This document shows positions 27,652 to 36,664 of a stretch of 64,000 bases of DNA, piece by piece (the stretch's first letter is position 1; each line of letters opens with the position of its first letter). The position numbers were made by a program, and so were the translations under genes. Origin of the DNA: Proteromonas lacertae. Lineage: Eukaryota; Sar; Bigyra; Opalinata; Proteromonadidae. The notes under the pieces are model-generated. The model made no database searches. It saw only the letters and a program-made list of their open reading frames with translations, and was not told the DNA's origin. The stretch lies in assembly GCA_002245135.1 (NCBI GenBank), contig NGBS01000020.1, forward strand, positions 27,029 to 91,028, written 5' to 3'.

Positions 27652-27730
27652 GTTCTAACGAGTGTTCTAGGAAATAGTCCCCTTCTAGATTCAGAGTTGA
27701 CCTTTACGGGAGCTTCATCGATGCAATCGA
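27652..27730 (+). repeat. Left terminal inverted repeat of the GC-rich element
   Basis: Begins GTTCTAACGAG and ends ATCGATGCAATCGA. It matches the reverse complement of 32985-33063 with about ten mismatches. The longest perfect part is the central TCTAGATTCAGAG/TTGACCTTTACGGGA portion. Confidence 0.8.
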
Positions 27731-28497
27731 GAATTACAAAGACGAGAATTACAAATTGGGTTAGGGTTTGTCAAGTCGTAAAGTTTGTCAAAAAATAATA
27801 TCTCACGATCCATTGACATAATGAATAATCTGATGTGTTTCTTATTATATAGCATATCATAAGTAATCGATCGATGTAGTTAGATTTCAAATATGTTTTA
27901 TAATCAAAAATTATATATTTAAATTTAAACATCTAGTGTAGTTAATTTTTACTAATTGCCTTTAAAGCATTTCTAATTGTTATATATATTATGTATAAAC
28001 ATAAAAAAATAAAATTAAGCATATTTTTTTAGGTGATGAGTAAATTTACTTACATAGAACATAAAAAATATATGGGTATCTAGCCAGTGTTATTCTTATG
28101 AATAATATATAACCAAACTCTAAAAATTCACAAATAATCATTTAAAAATAATCAAAAAATAAAAACAAAATCACCTAAAAAACAATAAGGGTTATAGATC
28201 CTATTGTCCAAAATAAGATCAACGGATCTAATCAGCTGATCTATAACAAAGTAAGTATAAAAGTAACAATTTTTCATCAAGACAAGTAAGAATATACATT
28301 TAGTTTGTTTTAAAAGTGTCTGGTAGACAAACGGCCAACTATGGCAAATGGCGCACAATATATATTGTTGAACCCAACTGTAAGGTAATGTTGTATCTAA
28401 GATAACTGGATTCTTTGCATTGTTATCCATTAAAAAATTATTGCTTTCAGGACATATCTTCAGGTAGCATTGTATTGCTTCATAATTAATATTTCTA
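27731..28497. other. AT-rich interior flank carrying a shared 3' cassette
   Basis: Mostly AT-rich with no convincing gene. At about 28235-28345 lies a block of roughly 110 bp (TAACAAAGTAAGTATAAAAG ... GTGTCTGGTAGACAAACGGC). It is nearly the same as 57900-57995 and its mirror at 52750-52845. In each place the block abuts the 3' side of GC-rich genes. Downstream of it I see only weak open frames. Confidence 0.6.
28235..28345 (+). repeat. Shared 3' cassette, copy inside the GC-rich element
   Basis: Core words are AACAAAGTAAGTATAAAAG, CAAGTAAGAATA and GTCTGGTAGACAAACGGCC. The same order and spacing recur at about 57900-57995, and inverted at 52750-52845. Shorter diverged copies are at 53150-53220 and 57545-57605. 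It may hold termination or polyadenylation signals for the GC-rich genes. Confidence 0.7.
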
Positions 28498-28818
28498 TTA
28501 ATGTTGTTGTTTACTTCCTCGGGCTGTTCTCTTCCTTGTAAGTCTCTTAGGCGTAGATGGTGGCGTACTTAAAGGTTCATCGTTAATGTAGTCTGGAGCA
28601 ATGGTTGCTAATAAGCTTAAGTTATCCACAATGGCTTTGATGAGTTCTTCCAGGAGTGTTGCTTTACCTTGCTCCGTAATCATCGGTAATGACTTCCTTA
28701 TGGTTCTACTACTAGCTCCTTGTATCTTTACTCGGAGCTTCTTACCCTCCTTGGATGACTTATCAATGCTAGAGTTGGTTGATGATGATGATCTGCGTGA
28801 TGACTTCCTGGGACTCAT
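28498..28818 (-). CDS. Small basic Ser-rich protein of the GC-rich element
   Basis: I do not recognise it. The 106 residues start MSPRKSSRRSSSS, followed by a Lys/Arg-rich stretch, a leucine-rich helix (LLEELIKAIVDNLSLL, about 56-71) and a second Arg/Lys patch (PKRLTRKRTARG). The two basic ends suggest nucleic-acid binding or nuclear import. The frame ends with TAA-TAG; a TGA follows within a few codons if those are sense. It is one of the few undamaged frames in the island. Confidence 0.5.
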   Translation of the reverse strand: MSPRKSSRRSSSSTNSSIDKSSKEGKKLRVKIQGASSRTIRKSLPMITEQGKATLLEELIKAIVDNLSLLATIAPDYINDEPLSTPPSTPKRLTRKRTARGSKQQH

Positions 28819-28972
28819 AGACTTTGTCGGGATCGTTTGGAAAATTGCAACTTGATGAATTCTCGGTCTTAAGCAATCGTCTATAAATGATTTTACTTAT
28901 GTAAAATTGATCCCAATAAGATAGAAGGTGATGATAAAGCAAGTGAATTATCAAGGGACGTTGTTAAGCTAG

Positions 28973-29325
28973 TTAGAGTCTTCGTCTCTTACCACCCTTG
29001 GACTTTGAAACAACGCGTTCCTCCAAGGTACCTTCAGCATCCATCAGATCAGCTTTTAAATCTCTTGCTAACCACTTGGCTTCTGTGTATAGACGATGAA
29101 GATCATCTAGGAGATGAAGTTATCGGGACCTGATTCAAAATAGTTAATGTTGTTAGCTACCCTTTAATGGTAGTAGTTCTGGAGGTCACTTGCAAAGCCT
29201 GCAATCTGGATCCATGGAAGATTCAAGTGAATTGATTTCAAGGAGTCATCGTCAGGTTCATTGTTAAAGGGATCATCGACCTAGTAGATCTCTTCATCAC
29301 TCTCCTGGGTAAGTTTCTTAGGCAT
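28973..29325 (-). pseudogene. Broken gene of the GC-rich element (two stops, one frameshift)
   Basis: Starting at the ATG at 29325, the frame reads MPKKLTQESDEEIY, then TAG, then an acidic segment with PWIQIAGFASDLQNYYH, then TAA, then RVANNINYFESGPDNF. After a frame change near 29112 it continues as DDLHRLYTEAKWLARDL and ends in a basic KGGKRRRL tail at the TAA at 28973. The pieces form one coherent acidic-to-basic protein of about 115 residues if TAA/TAG are read through and one indel is allowed. It starts about 50 bp from the divergent plus-strand gene, so they may share a promoter. No known family. Confidence 0.45.
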
Positions 29326-29378
29326 TGTAATCACTTGGGTTATTTCAATAGGAAAAGTTGAACTACTCCCTTCATTGA

Positions 29379-31768
29379 ATGAATTCCTGGAAGAGCATGA
29401 TTCCCATCAATAGCTCATCGATAAAGATGACAGTCCCTACCATGCAATCCTCGGAGAAGACATTACCTGAGATCTCCAAGGACTTAGCTATCGACTATCA
29501 ACATTACCCAGTCCTTACTCCTCCAATCTATCGATGCACTCCTTTCGTTTGTGGATGCCGAGATTTAACAAAGCTTCGGAGGTACGACTACCCATCTATA
29601 TTCTAGTACCGAGATCTGCACAAAGGTTATGCTTTACGATTCTTATGGGACCTCAAGATTGAAGTATAAGTATTTAACTCAAGGAAGTTCAATGAGACTG
29701 TGAGTGATGGAATCTGCCTGGATGTTCCAGCAGGTTGTAATCGTCAGCACCCGTTCTATCTCTTGATGAAGGATAGTAGAAGACAACTAGGTTCATTGAA
29801 AGCAAAGTTCTTTACCGAGACCGGAGAGCTCAAGGCTTCAACAACAACAACAACTTCATCCTCTGGTGATCAAGTAAAGGTAACATCGTGGTACTTTGGA
29901 GTATCAGTGAATCTAAAGTACCCTGATCACTATAAGCTTTGGCTCAACAATCAAGGAGACGTCAATCGATCGGTTTATAAGCAATCGCTTACCTCGGGCT
30001 ATTGTAAGGATGGAGACATGATGATCATCTATCCCGAGAAAGTCTGTGAACTCATCGATGAAGTAAGTGAGAGTAAGCAAAGGAATAAACACGTCCACGT
30101 GAATGTGAAGAAGGTGGATGAGAAAACAAGGAGCAAGATTCAAATGAAGTTGGATCAAGATTTAAAGGAGATAGAGAAGTCCCGGAGGAGCATTGAGGCA
30201 CTCAATAAATCCTCCGAGGATTTGTTTATCAATGGTAAACAAAAGTACAGTAAGGTAATTTATCAAGGAGTGGAATACAACTCTATGGATGTAAGTGGCT
30301 CTGACGATGACCAAGACTCTCATAGGAAAGGCAAGTATTGCACTATCGATTTGGATGCTACGATAATGATCTTTAAGTTTAACAAGGATGGGAGCATGAG
30401 TGAAAGAACACTAAGTCCCGAGGAGATCTTTAACCGAGAAGCTCATCGTCTTACTCCTGATCAACGAGAACAACTCAAGAGATGCCGTCAGCTCACATTC
30501 AGGGTCAAGAGAAAGTACGTAAAGCATCAGGCTGTAGATTCATCAGATCGAAGAAGTCATCATCATCATCATCATCGACATCCCCAGAGGAAGTACGTAA
30601 AGCTATTATCAAATTTCTTGCCTACTCCAGGAACTTAATCTCAATTCATCAACCCGATAAGAGACTCTTACCAATCTACCCGAGAGTGTGTATTCATAAG
30701 GCTGATCGTGGAATCCAATAAGGTAATGAATGGACTATTCTAGTCAAGGAAGTTCAAGAGAAGCTATCGGAGTGTGAACAACTAGCTCTGGGAGTGACTT
30801 GGAAGTTCACAGCTCAGTAAGGATATTACTCAAGGTAGTTCATCAGTCAGTGATCAAAGCTAAGGAAGTGTTAAGAACTTGCCTTCATCGCATTACCGAC
30901 TGTGAGTTGAAGGACCATGAGATCGTAGAGAAGAGCATTTACCAGAGTCGGGCATGTCTATTCCTATACTCCATGGAAGGAATGATATCAGCAGAGTACA
31001 CGATGGGAAAGTGTAAGTCTGAGATCTACTATCCAGTCTATAAGAAAGCTGCTAGTCTAAGACTTAAGTTCCATTGCTTGATGGTTAATGCGGTCTCGTG
31101 GATGACAACCTGGCTGGACCCTTACAATCTCTTTGGTAAAGCACTATGAGTACATCAGCACTATCAAGAACGGAGCCTGCCAGATCAACACTTACTTTAA
31201 TGCTGTGGAGGAGGACTACTTTGCTGATCGAGAGTTAACAAGAAGCCTCTTGAGAGATGTTAACATCTCCGACAATGAGGTCGATCACTTGCTAGAGCAG
31301 TTCTATACTATGAAGGAGAAGTGCGATAGACTAGATAACAAAGTCATTGCTGAACTGTACTACTATGAGGATGATATCGTTAAGCTTCAAGAGAAGTTCA
31401 AAGAGATCGTCCAGATAATGGAGGAGTGTCTACTCCATACTTACTGTTGGTTGATGATGTTCAAGAAGGAGACACCGCAAGAAGCTCCTCAAGTGAAGGA
31501 CAAGGACCAGGAAGAAGTTACTAAAGTAATCACTTACACAAGTGTCTTGAGTAATAGGAAGAGTCGTCGTAAAGCAAAGAAACAAGATACTACTGTTGCC
31601 TCGGAGGCAACAATAGTATCCTCAAGGAAGAGATGGTACTATCAAGAGTCAAGGATCGATTACATCTTACACCTTCAAGGAGCTCTTATCGAGACTAGGA
31701 AGTACGTCTCCCAGCTGATCATCGACTCCGAGGAGCACCTTCTCAACTGGTGGGAACAAGATAATTGA
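29379..31768 (+). pseudogene. Large interrupted gene of the GC-rich element
   Basis: From 29379 to 30638 one frame stays coding-like, apart from a TAG at 29604 and a TAA at 29667. The two codons interrupt continuous text (PPIYRCTPFVCG ... YRDLHKGYALRFLWDL ... RKFNETVSDG). After a frame change near a repeated TCA/His-Ser tract (about 30560) it continues through a TAA at 30719 (EWTILVKEVQEKLSECEQ). It shifts again near 30800-30830 (AKEVLRTCLHRITDCELKDH) and near 31138, then runs to a TGA at 31771. Together this would be about 790 residues, mostly helical, with an Asp/Ser middle and a Lys/Arg-rich patch near the end. No family is recognised. It is either a decayed gene, or a gene with recoded stops and sequence indels, or several adjacent genes. 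Confidence 0.45.
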
Positions 31769-31855
31769 AGCTTTACTTAAACAGTATTTTTGATTATGAA
31801 GCTAGTGTTTAGGGATTCCTAGAAACAACAACAAGAGTAAGCAAAGTAAAGGGAA

Positions 31856-32581
31856 TTAGAATAAGCTTAAGAAGGAGTTAGCAATCGTTTGAATCTTAGC
31901 AATGGACTGCTTGAGATCATCAACTTGATCGTGGAACTTCTTAAGGCTCTTGAAAGAGTCCCAGTCTAATGGTACGTAGAGATTTTCCTGGAGTTGTAAG
32001 ACTGGGTACTTGAGAATGGATATCAGCTCATCGTACATCTTGGAGTAGTCACGGCAAACGATTCTGAAGTTAGCTCTAATCATCATACCTATGCGATTGC
32101 TTACGACGTTCTCAAAGTCGGTGACGTGCTGGATGATAAAGTCAGTAAGGGCTTCCACCTCCTTATCAAGATCGTTGAGTTTCCATAGCTGAGTGATTAC
32201 CTTATCCATGTAATAGTCAAAGTGTGGATGCTCTTGAAGTAAGCTCTCTCGGAACTGATGGTAATAGCTGAGTAAGGAAGTAGCATCGCATCGTAGATCA
32301 AGGCTATACTGTTGGAAGTCTCGGAGATAACTCATAAAGACCGTAAACTGCTTAGGAGTATCGGATATGGTCTTTGTGGACTGAAGGAATTCAATCAAGG
32401 CATTAACTTTACTCTGGAGCTTACGGACGATGTTCTTGTAGGCAGTCAATTCATAGAGAGAATCAGTCTTGGTGTTATGCTTCATAAAGAGAACATAGTC
32501 TAGCAGATCCACAGCATGTTGATAGATACGACTTTGTCTAGAGCACCACTCAGTAAAGTATCTTGGATCCTTGGAGGACAT
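31856..32581 (-). CDS. Unrecognised helical protein of the GC-rich element, 241 aa
   Basis: An intact frame from the ATG at 32581 to a TAA. The protein is almost entirely predicted helix, with heptad-like leucines (LDYVLFMKHNTK, IVRKLQSKVNALIEFLQ, LSYYHQFRESLL) and a final FHDQVDDLKQSIAKIQTI coil. It has no Cys/His cluster, P-loop or acidic triad. It is a structural or coiled-coil protein by appearance only. Codon use is GC-richer than in the surrounding AT-rich genes. It lies tail-to-tail with the large interrupted gene, 88 bp away. Confidence 0.55.
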   Translation of the reverse strand: MSSKDPRYFTEWCSRQSRIYQHAVDLLDYVLFMKHNTKTDSLYELTAYKNIVRKLQSKVNALIEFLQSTKTISDTPKQFTVFMSYLRDFQQYSLDLRCDATSLLSYYHQFRESLLQEHPHFDYYMDKVITQLWKLNDLDKEVEALTDFIIQHVTDFENVVSNRIGMMIRANFRIVCRDYSKMYDELISILKYPVLQLQENLYVPLDWDSFKSLKKFHDQVDDLKQSIAKIQTIANSFLSLF

Positions 32582-32657
32582 CTTCCATTCACTATTGATC
32601 AGGGAAAGTAATTTACTGTCATTGACCTGTCCAAGTAAGATTATAAAAGTATCCGTT

Positions 32658-32969
32658 TCATGAGATGGACTTGGTTAAGCAATCGTGGATGATCTGGTAA
32701 AGTCTCTTGACTTCCTGACAGTAGTTCATCGGAGACCAGTACTTGGGTATCTCCTCAGATCTCTCCTCGGAGGTTTCCTCGGAGGTCTCTTTGGAGCTGT
32801 CTTCGAAGGATGATGATGAGGAGTATAACTCTTCAGAAGGCTCCTTTGAAGGTTCTTCAACCGGTACAGTGACAGGATCTCTCTGATTCAGAAGCTCCTT
32901 TTGAAACTCAATATCATCATCATCAATCTCAGTTTCCACATGGTTCTGTACTGTCACTATCACTGTCAT
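32658..32969 (-). CDS. Small acidic Ser/Glu-rich protein of the GC-rich element
   Basis: The ATG at 32969 gives about 103 residues. A short hydrophobic start (MTVIVTVQ) leads into an acidic patch (ETEIDDDD), then a low-complexity Ser/Glu segment with repeated SKE/SEE words, and a C-terminal helix with two Cys (YCQEVKRLYQIIHDC). It ends in TGA. The frame is also open upstream into the right inverted repeat with a TTG. No family is recognised. Its neighbour at 31856-32581 has the same orientation, 76 bp downstream. Confidence 0.45.
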   Translation of the reverse strand: MTVIVTVQNHVETEIDDDDIEFQKELLNQRDPVTVPVEEPSKEPSEELYSSSSSFEDSSKETSEETSEERSEEIPKYWSPMNYCQEVKRLYQIIHDCLTKSIS

Positions 32970-32984
32970 TACAGATAATCTGAT

Positions 32985-33063
32985 TCGATGCAATCGATGA
33001 AGGTCCCGTAAAGGTCAACTCTGAATCTAGAAGGGGAAGGATTCCTAGAACTCTCGTTAGAAC
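32985..33063 (-). repeat. Right terminal inverted repeat of the GC-rich element
   Basis: Reverse complement of the repeat at 27652-27730 with about ten mismatches. It ends outward at CTCGTTAGAAC. Confidence 0.8.
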
Positions 33064-33102
33064 AATGATGAATATACTGTATATTATATATTCATTATTG
33101 TT
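33061..33102. repeat. 42-bp hairpin at the right element edge
   Basis: AACAATGATGAATATA is followed within ten bases by its near-perfect inverse, TATATTCATTATTGTT. It starts on the last bases of the right inverted repeat and ends 25 bp before the first glycosyltransferase start codon. Confidence 0.7.
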
Positions 33103-33127
33103 AAATAGTATATAAAGGATTAGTATT

Positions 33128-34150
33128 ATGTTTACTTATTTACTATTATTTAACATTTTTATAATAATCTTATATATACAGTGTAATATCAATAAGTCAT
33201 ATAATATATATATATATATTGGAAATTCATTCAAAAATTATTATCATTTACCTATAAAACCATTAATTTGCAAAAATGAAAAAAAAATATATAATTGTGT
33301 ATTTTCATATAATAAAAACAATAAATATCATGGTTCGATTTATAATGGCAATAAGAAATTCCCTATAAAACCAAATTATTCTTATAACATAATTATTACT
33401 ATGGAGAAATTAAGTCAGGTATTGTTTATGAAAAGTGTAGGAGAAGGAAAATACAAGAATTATCATTTAGCAGTTGATTATAGGTTGTTCATAAATAAGA
33501 ATCATTTATCAAGAAATATATATTCCTATTACAATATGTCAAAATTTATTGAAGAAGCAAAAAATAATTACTGTAATTTTTCTTCATTTTTGAGGAGAAA
33601 AAATATAGTATATATACAAAGAGTAAAATATAAAAAAAGGCAATATTTAGTTAAAGAAATGATGAAATATCTAAATATTGATTCTTTTGGTAGTGATCTT
33701 AACAACAAAAAATGGCCAAATAATATATCAAAGAAAAATAAAATAGAATTATTAGAACAGTATAAATTTTGTATTTCAATTGAAAATTCTGTAATATCAT
33801 GGAAAAATGGAAGCAAATATGAAGCAAATGATATTAACAATGATTATGTTACTGAAAAATTGGCTGATTGTTTATTAGCTGGAACAATTCCAATATATTT
33901 TGGACCAAAAAATATTCACATGTTTTTGCCGCATCCTGATTCGATACTTAACTTTAGTCACTTCGATTCAATTTTTAAATTAATAAAGCACATAAAGTAT
34001 TTATTAAGAAATTTATCAGCTATTGAAAAACACTTACAGTGGTATAACAATAATATATCTGTTCAATGGTTTAATAGATTTAATTATGAATTTAAATTTG
34101 ACTATTGTATGATTTGTGATTATGTAAAACACTTCTATTCAACTTTATAA
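33128..34150 (+). CDS. GT10-like alpha-1,3-fucosyltransferase
   Basis: A single exon of 340 residues. An N-terminal membrane anchor (about residues 4-19) and a short stem precede a catalytic domain, the type II Golgi layout. The C-terminal half holds the GT10 donor-binding signature: YKFCISIENS (about 215-224), then DYVTEKLADCLLAGTIPIYFG (about 239-259), where GDP-fucose binds in this family. A GSDLNN segment before it matches the family's GxC/GxD region. It would transfer fucose from GDP-fucose to N-acetylglucosamine-type acceptors in the Golgi; the acceptor here is unknown. Start ATG at 33128, 65 bp from the GC-rich element edge. It is the first gene of the glycosyltransferase cluster. Motifs are intact. 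Confidence 0.88.
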   Translation: MFTYLLLFNIFIIILYIQCNINKSYNIYIYIGNSFKNYYHLPIKPLICKNEKKIYNCVFSYNKNNKYHGSIYNGNKKFPIKPNYSYNIIITMEKLSQVLFMKSVGEGKYKNYHLAVDYRLFINKNHLSRNIYSYYNMSKFIEEAKNNYCNFSSFLRRKNIVYIQRVKYKKRQYLVKEMMKYLNIDSFGSDLNNKKWPNNISKKNKIELLEQYKFCISIENSVISWKNGSKYEANDINNDYVTEKLADCLLAGTIPIYFGPKNIHMFLPHPDSILNFSHFDSIFKLIKHIKYLLRNLSAIEKHLQWYNNNISVQWFNRFNYEFKFDYCMICDYVKHFYSTL

Positions 34151-34289
34151 TTGTTATATATAATGTTATTAAATTCAATATTTATAATAAAATTAAGTTC
34201 GTTATATCAATCTAATTTTCTTTCAATATTGTGATTATACAATCAATAAAAAAATAGAATCATTAACAATAAAAAATAACATCTACAAA

Positions 34290-34786
34290 ACATTTACAGG
34301 ATGTGGTCTGGATAATAAAATACCCACAATAATTTCTTGTATATTCTTCTCAATTGTATCTTACTCCAAATTCTATATTTATGGATGGAAAGATATAATA
34401 ACATTATTCAATATATCTTTTTAAATCATTACAATTCAATATCTGTATATAAATATCATGGATTCACCTATGTCATTTATAATCTATATAAAGATGATAG
34501 CATTATAACATCATTCAAATGGAGAATTAATAAATGGAATAAAAAATACAAGAAGTTTTCTTTCAACCATGTAAGAAAATTAATAAAATTTTGAATGACT
34601 TACATTAAAAAGATATGGTAAAATACTTGCAGTTCATATTAGAACAGGATTTTTATCTAATTTATCAAAGACAACTATATGGTATAAATCGAATACTATT
34701 TTTATCTGACTCAAATATTCTAATACAAAGAATGAAAAAAGTATATTCAAAATATATATTCAACTTTTCTGTGGATGGACTATAAA
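34290..34786 (+). pseudogene. Decayed HIRTG-type fucosyltransferase-like gene
   Basis: Pieces of a paralogue of the gene at 35666-36640 are scattered over two frames. FTGCGLDNKIPTI near 34297 matches the GCGFANKIPTL start region. Then KILAVHIRTGFLSNL near 34615 matches its HIRTG motif, and TIFLSDSNIL near 34700 matches its second nucleotide-binding region. Stops and missing parts between the pieces mean it cannot make the full protein. It is a dead copy between two live genes. Confidence 0.7.
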
Positions 34787-34842
34787 AGTGAAATAAAACT
34801 TTTAGTGGAATAAAATAGGTTATAATCTTAGTACCCATTTAA

Positions 34843-35604
34843 ATGAAATTATATTTCATTGTATTAAGTTATGCATATTTAATAATAATATATTTTATAT
34901 ATTATTTAGATTTTCATAGATTATGTGTTAAAAATCATTACATACAATCAGTAATGCAAATATATGATAATATGATTGAAAATAATAGAACAATTCATGA
35001 AGTATGTAATAAAGATGACATGCTTGGGGATATAAGGAATCAATCTGTTAATATAGGGAATAATTGTGAACCTTGGATATCTAAGAAATGTATATATGTG
35101 CTTGACCACATACTTACGAATAGAATGAATGGTATAGAATGGAGTTCAGGTTCTAGTACTATATGGTTAAGTTATAGATTAAAATCATTAATATCAATAG
35201 AACATTCATTAGGATGGGCTAAAAAGGTTAGAAATATTATTTCTAGAACAAATAAAAAGAAAATAGTTTCTATAATATCAATCACCCATGATGATATTGA
35301 AGTGTGCAAAAATGATAGTATATATATAAGCAAATTTGGTGGTAGAGATAAATGCTTTAAATCATATGTTATGAATAAATTTATAAAAGATATAAATTAT
35401 GATTATATTAGTATTGATGGCAGAGCTAGAGCAGGTTGCATAATACGATCTATAGATTTAATTAAGTCAGAAAATGGAATTCTTGTTTTAGATAACTCTG
35501 AAAGAGAAAGATATCAATATGCTATTAATATTATACCGAAACATTGGAGTAGATATAATTTTAAATATTCAAATGGAATTGTAACAATATGGATAACTCA
35601 TTAA
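34843..35604 (+). CDS. Membrane-anchored SAM-dependent methyltransferase-like protein
   Basis: A single exon of 253 residues with an N-terminal hydrophobic anchor (about 3-22). The rest follows the class I methyltransferase order. An EWSSGSSTIWLSY glycine/serine motif I lies at about 99-111. An acidic SIEHSLGWAKK strand follows at about 119-129. Then comes YDYISIDGRARAG (about 187-199), and GILVLDNSERERY (about 213-225). The E-GSGSST / SVEH / DGRAR / LDNSER pattern is typical of small membrane-tethered methyltransferases near polysaccharide genes. The likely role is O-methylation of a sugar in the Golgi lumen; the substrate is unknown. It sits between two fucosyltransferase-like genes on the same strand. 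Confidence 0.72.
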   Translation: MKLYFIVLSYAYLIIIYFIYYLDFHRLCVKNHYIQSVMQIYDNMIENNRTIHEVCNKDDMLGDIRNQSVNIGNNCEPWISKKCIYVLDHILTNRMNGIEWSSGSSTIWLSYRLKSLISIEHSLGWAKKVRNIISRTNKKKIVSIISITHDDIEVCKNDSIYISKFGGRDKCFKSYVMNKFIKDINYDYISIDGRARAGCIIRSIDLIKSENGILVLDNSERERYQYAINIIPKHWSRYNFKYSNGIVTIWITH

Positions 35605-35665
35605 AATAAATATAATTATTTTGATAAAATATTAAAATTAATTGTTTCTTATCCACATCACATAG

Positions 35666-36640
35666 TTGATTAATAATACTATACCTCTATTGCTTAGTTT
35701 TCTGTTGTTTCTATTCTTATATATATATAGTATATATAATACTAACAATTTAATATGGAATGATTTTTTAAGAATTAATAAAAAGAATATAAAGCCTTTT
35801 ATTTTATTCTATCCCTTTATTGGTTGTGGATTTGCTAACAAGATTCCAACATTAGCTAGTAGTATTATACTTTCACTTCTATCATATCATCCACTTTTCA
35901 TTATTAATTGGTATCAAATTCGTCATTATTTTAAACTACCATATAGTCTATTCATTTATAGTTATAATTTTACCAATACTTTGTTATATGATAGGAAAAA
36001 TGAGACTGTTCTCAACAAATTAAATGAAGGAATCACAATTAGAATATATACAATTCATAGTTACACAAAGTCAATCCTTTTGTTCTACAATATAACAAAT
36101 AATATTAAATATATTTTGAGAAATAATAAAAGAAAATATAACAGTATTGATATGTATATTCAACAGATATTTTTCATACCAACTTTATCCATCTATAAAC
36201 ATATTATGCGTTTTAAACTATTTATATCAAACAAATTAGCAATAGGTGTTCATATAAGAACTGGTTATTTATCTGATTTCGGAGAAACAGATAAAAGATT
36301 CTTTAATAATAAGAGTATGAATCTGTATATCAATACAATTGAAAGTATAATTAATCATTATAGAAATGGTAGTCTTTTTATTGCTTCTGATTCTACTTTA
36401 ATAAAAGAAATATTATATGAAAAATACAAGAATATTGTAATAAATTTTACTATTCCAGGAAAAATATGTCATGCGAGACATTCAATGCATAAAAATAGAG
36501 AAATGAATTTATGTGTTGTTAGGCTAATTGCTGAAAACTACTTATTATCAGAATGTCATATTATTATTGGAACAAAAAGCAGTACATATTTTAGTCTTGC
36601 TTGTAATAGAAGAATTGTGAAGTGTATATCTATTAATTAG
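35666..36640 (+). CDS. HIRTG-type fucosyltransferase-like protein (GT11/GT37-like)
   Basis: 324 residues with an N-terminal membrane anchor (about 6-24). It has FIGCGFANKIPTLASSI (about 52-68), like the G-GN-L start of GT-B fucosyltransferases. The key HIRTG motif (about 196-200) is where the arginine contacts GDP-fucose. FIASDSTLIKE and a LLSECHIIIGTKSSTYFSL end segment follow, both usual in alpha-1,2 and alpha-1,6 fucosyltransferases. It should fucosylate a glycan in the Golgi. The frame opens with TTG right after an in-frame TAG. No ATG is found before the anchor, so the true start is unclear (a lost ATG, a non-ATG start, or an unseen first exon). Confidence 0.7.
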   Translation: MINNTIPLLLSFLLFLFLYIYSIYNTNNLIWNDFLRINKKNIKPFILFYPFIGCGFANKIPTLASSIILSLLSYHPLFIINWYQIRHYFKLPYSLFIYSYNFTNTLLYDRKNETVLNKLNEGITIRIYTIHSYTKSILLFYNITNNIKYILRNNKRKYNSIDMYIQQIFFIPTLSIYKHIMRFKLFISNKLAIGVHIRTGYLSDFGETDKRFFNNKSMNLYINTIESIINHYRNGSLFIASDSTLIKEILYEKYKNIVINFTIPGKICHARHSMHKNREMNLCVVRLIAENYLLSECHIIIGTKSSTYFSLACNRRIVKCISIN

Positions 36641-36664
36641 CTGTTTATGTTCCAATAATTATAG

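Larger units (their letters stand above)
27652..33063. mobile_element. GC-rich element with 79-bp terminal inverted repeats
   Basis: A 5.4-kb island with visibly higher GC and different codon use than all flanking genes. It is bounded by imperfect inverted repeats at 27652-27730 and 32985-33063, both starting GTTCTAACGAG and containing TCTAGATTCAGAGTTGACC. Gene blocks are arranged minus, minus, plus, minus, minus. None resembles a transposase, integrase, polymerase or capsid that I know. No target-site duplication is obvious at the edges. Long frames are interrupted by TAA/TAG and by frameshifts. Related GC-rich genes with the same 3' flanking repeat lie at 51.9-52.8 kb. I infer a mobile or virus-like element or a non-autonomous relic; the class is unknown. 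Confidence 0.65.

Noticed and set aside
27731-27800. Telomere-like word TTAGGGTTT near 27761
   Set aside because: A single occurrence inside the GC-rich element, with no tandem array.
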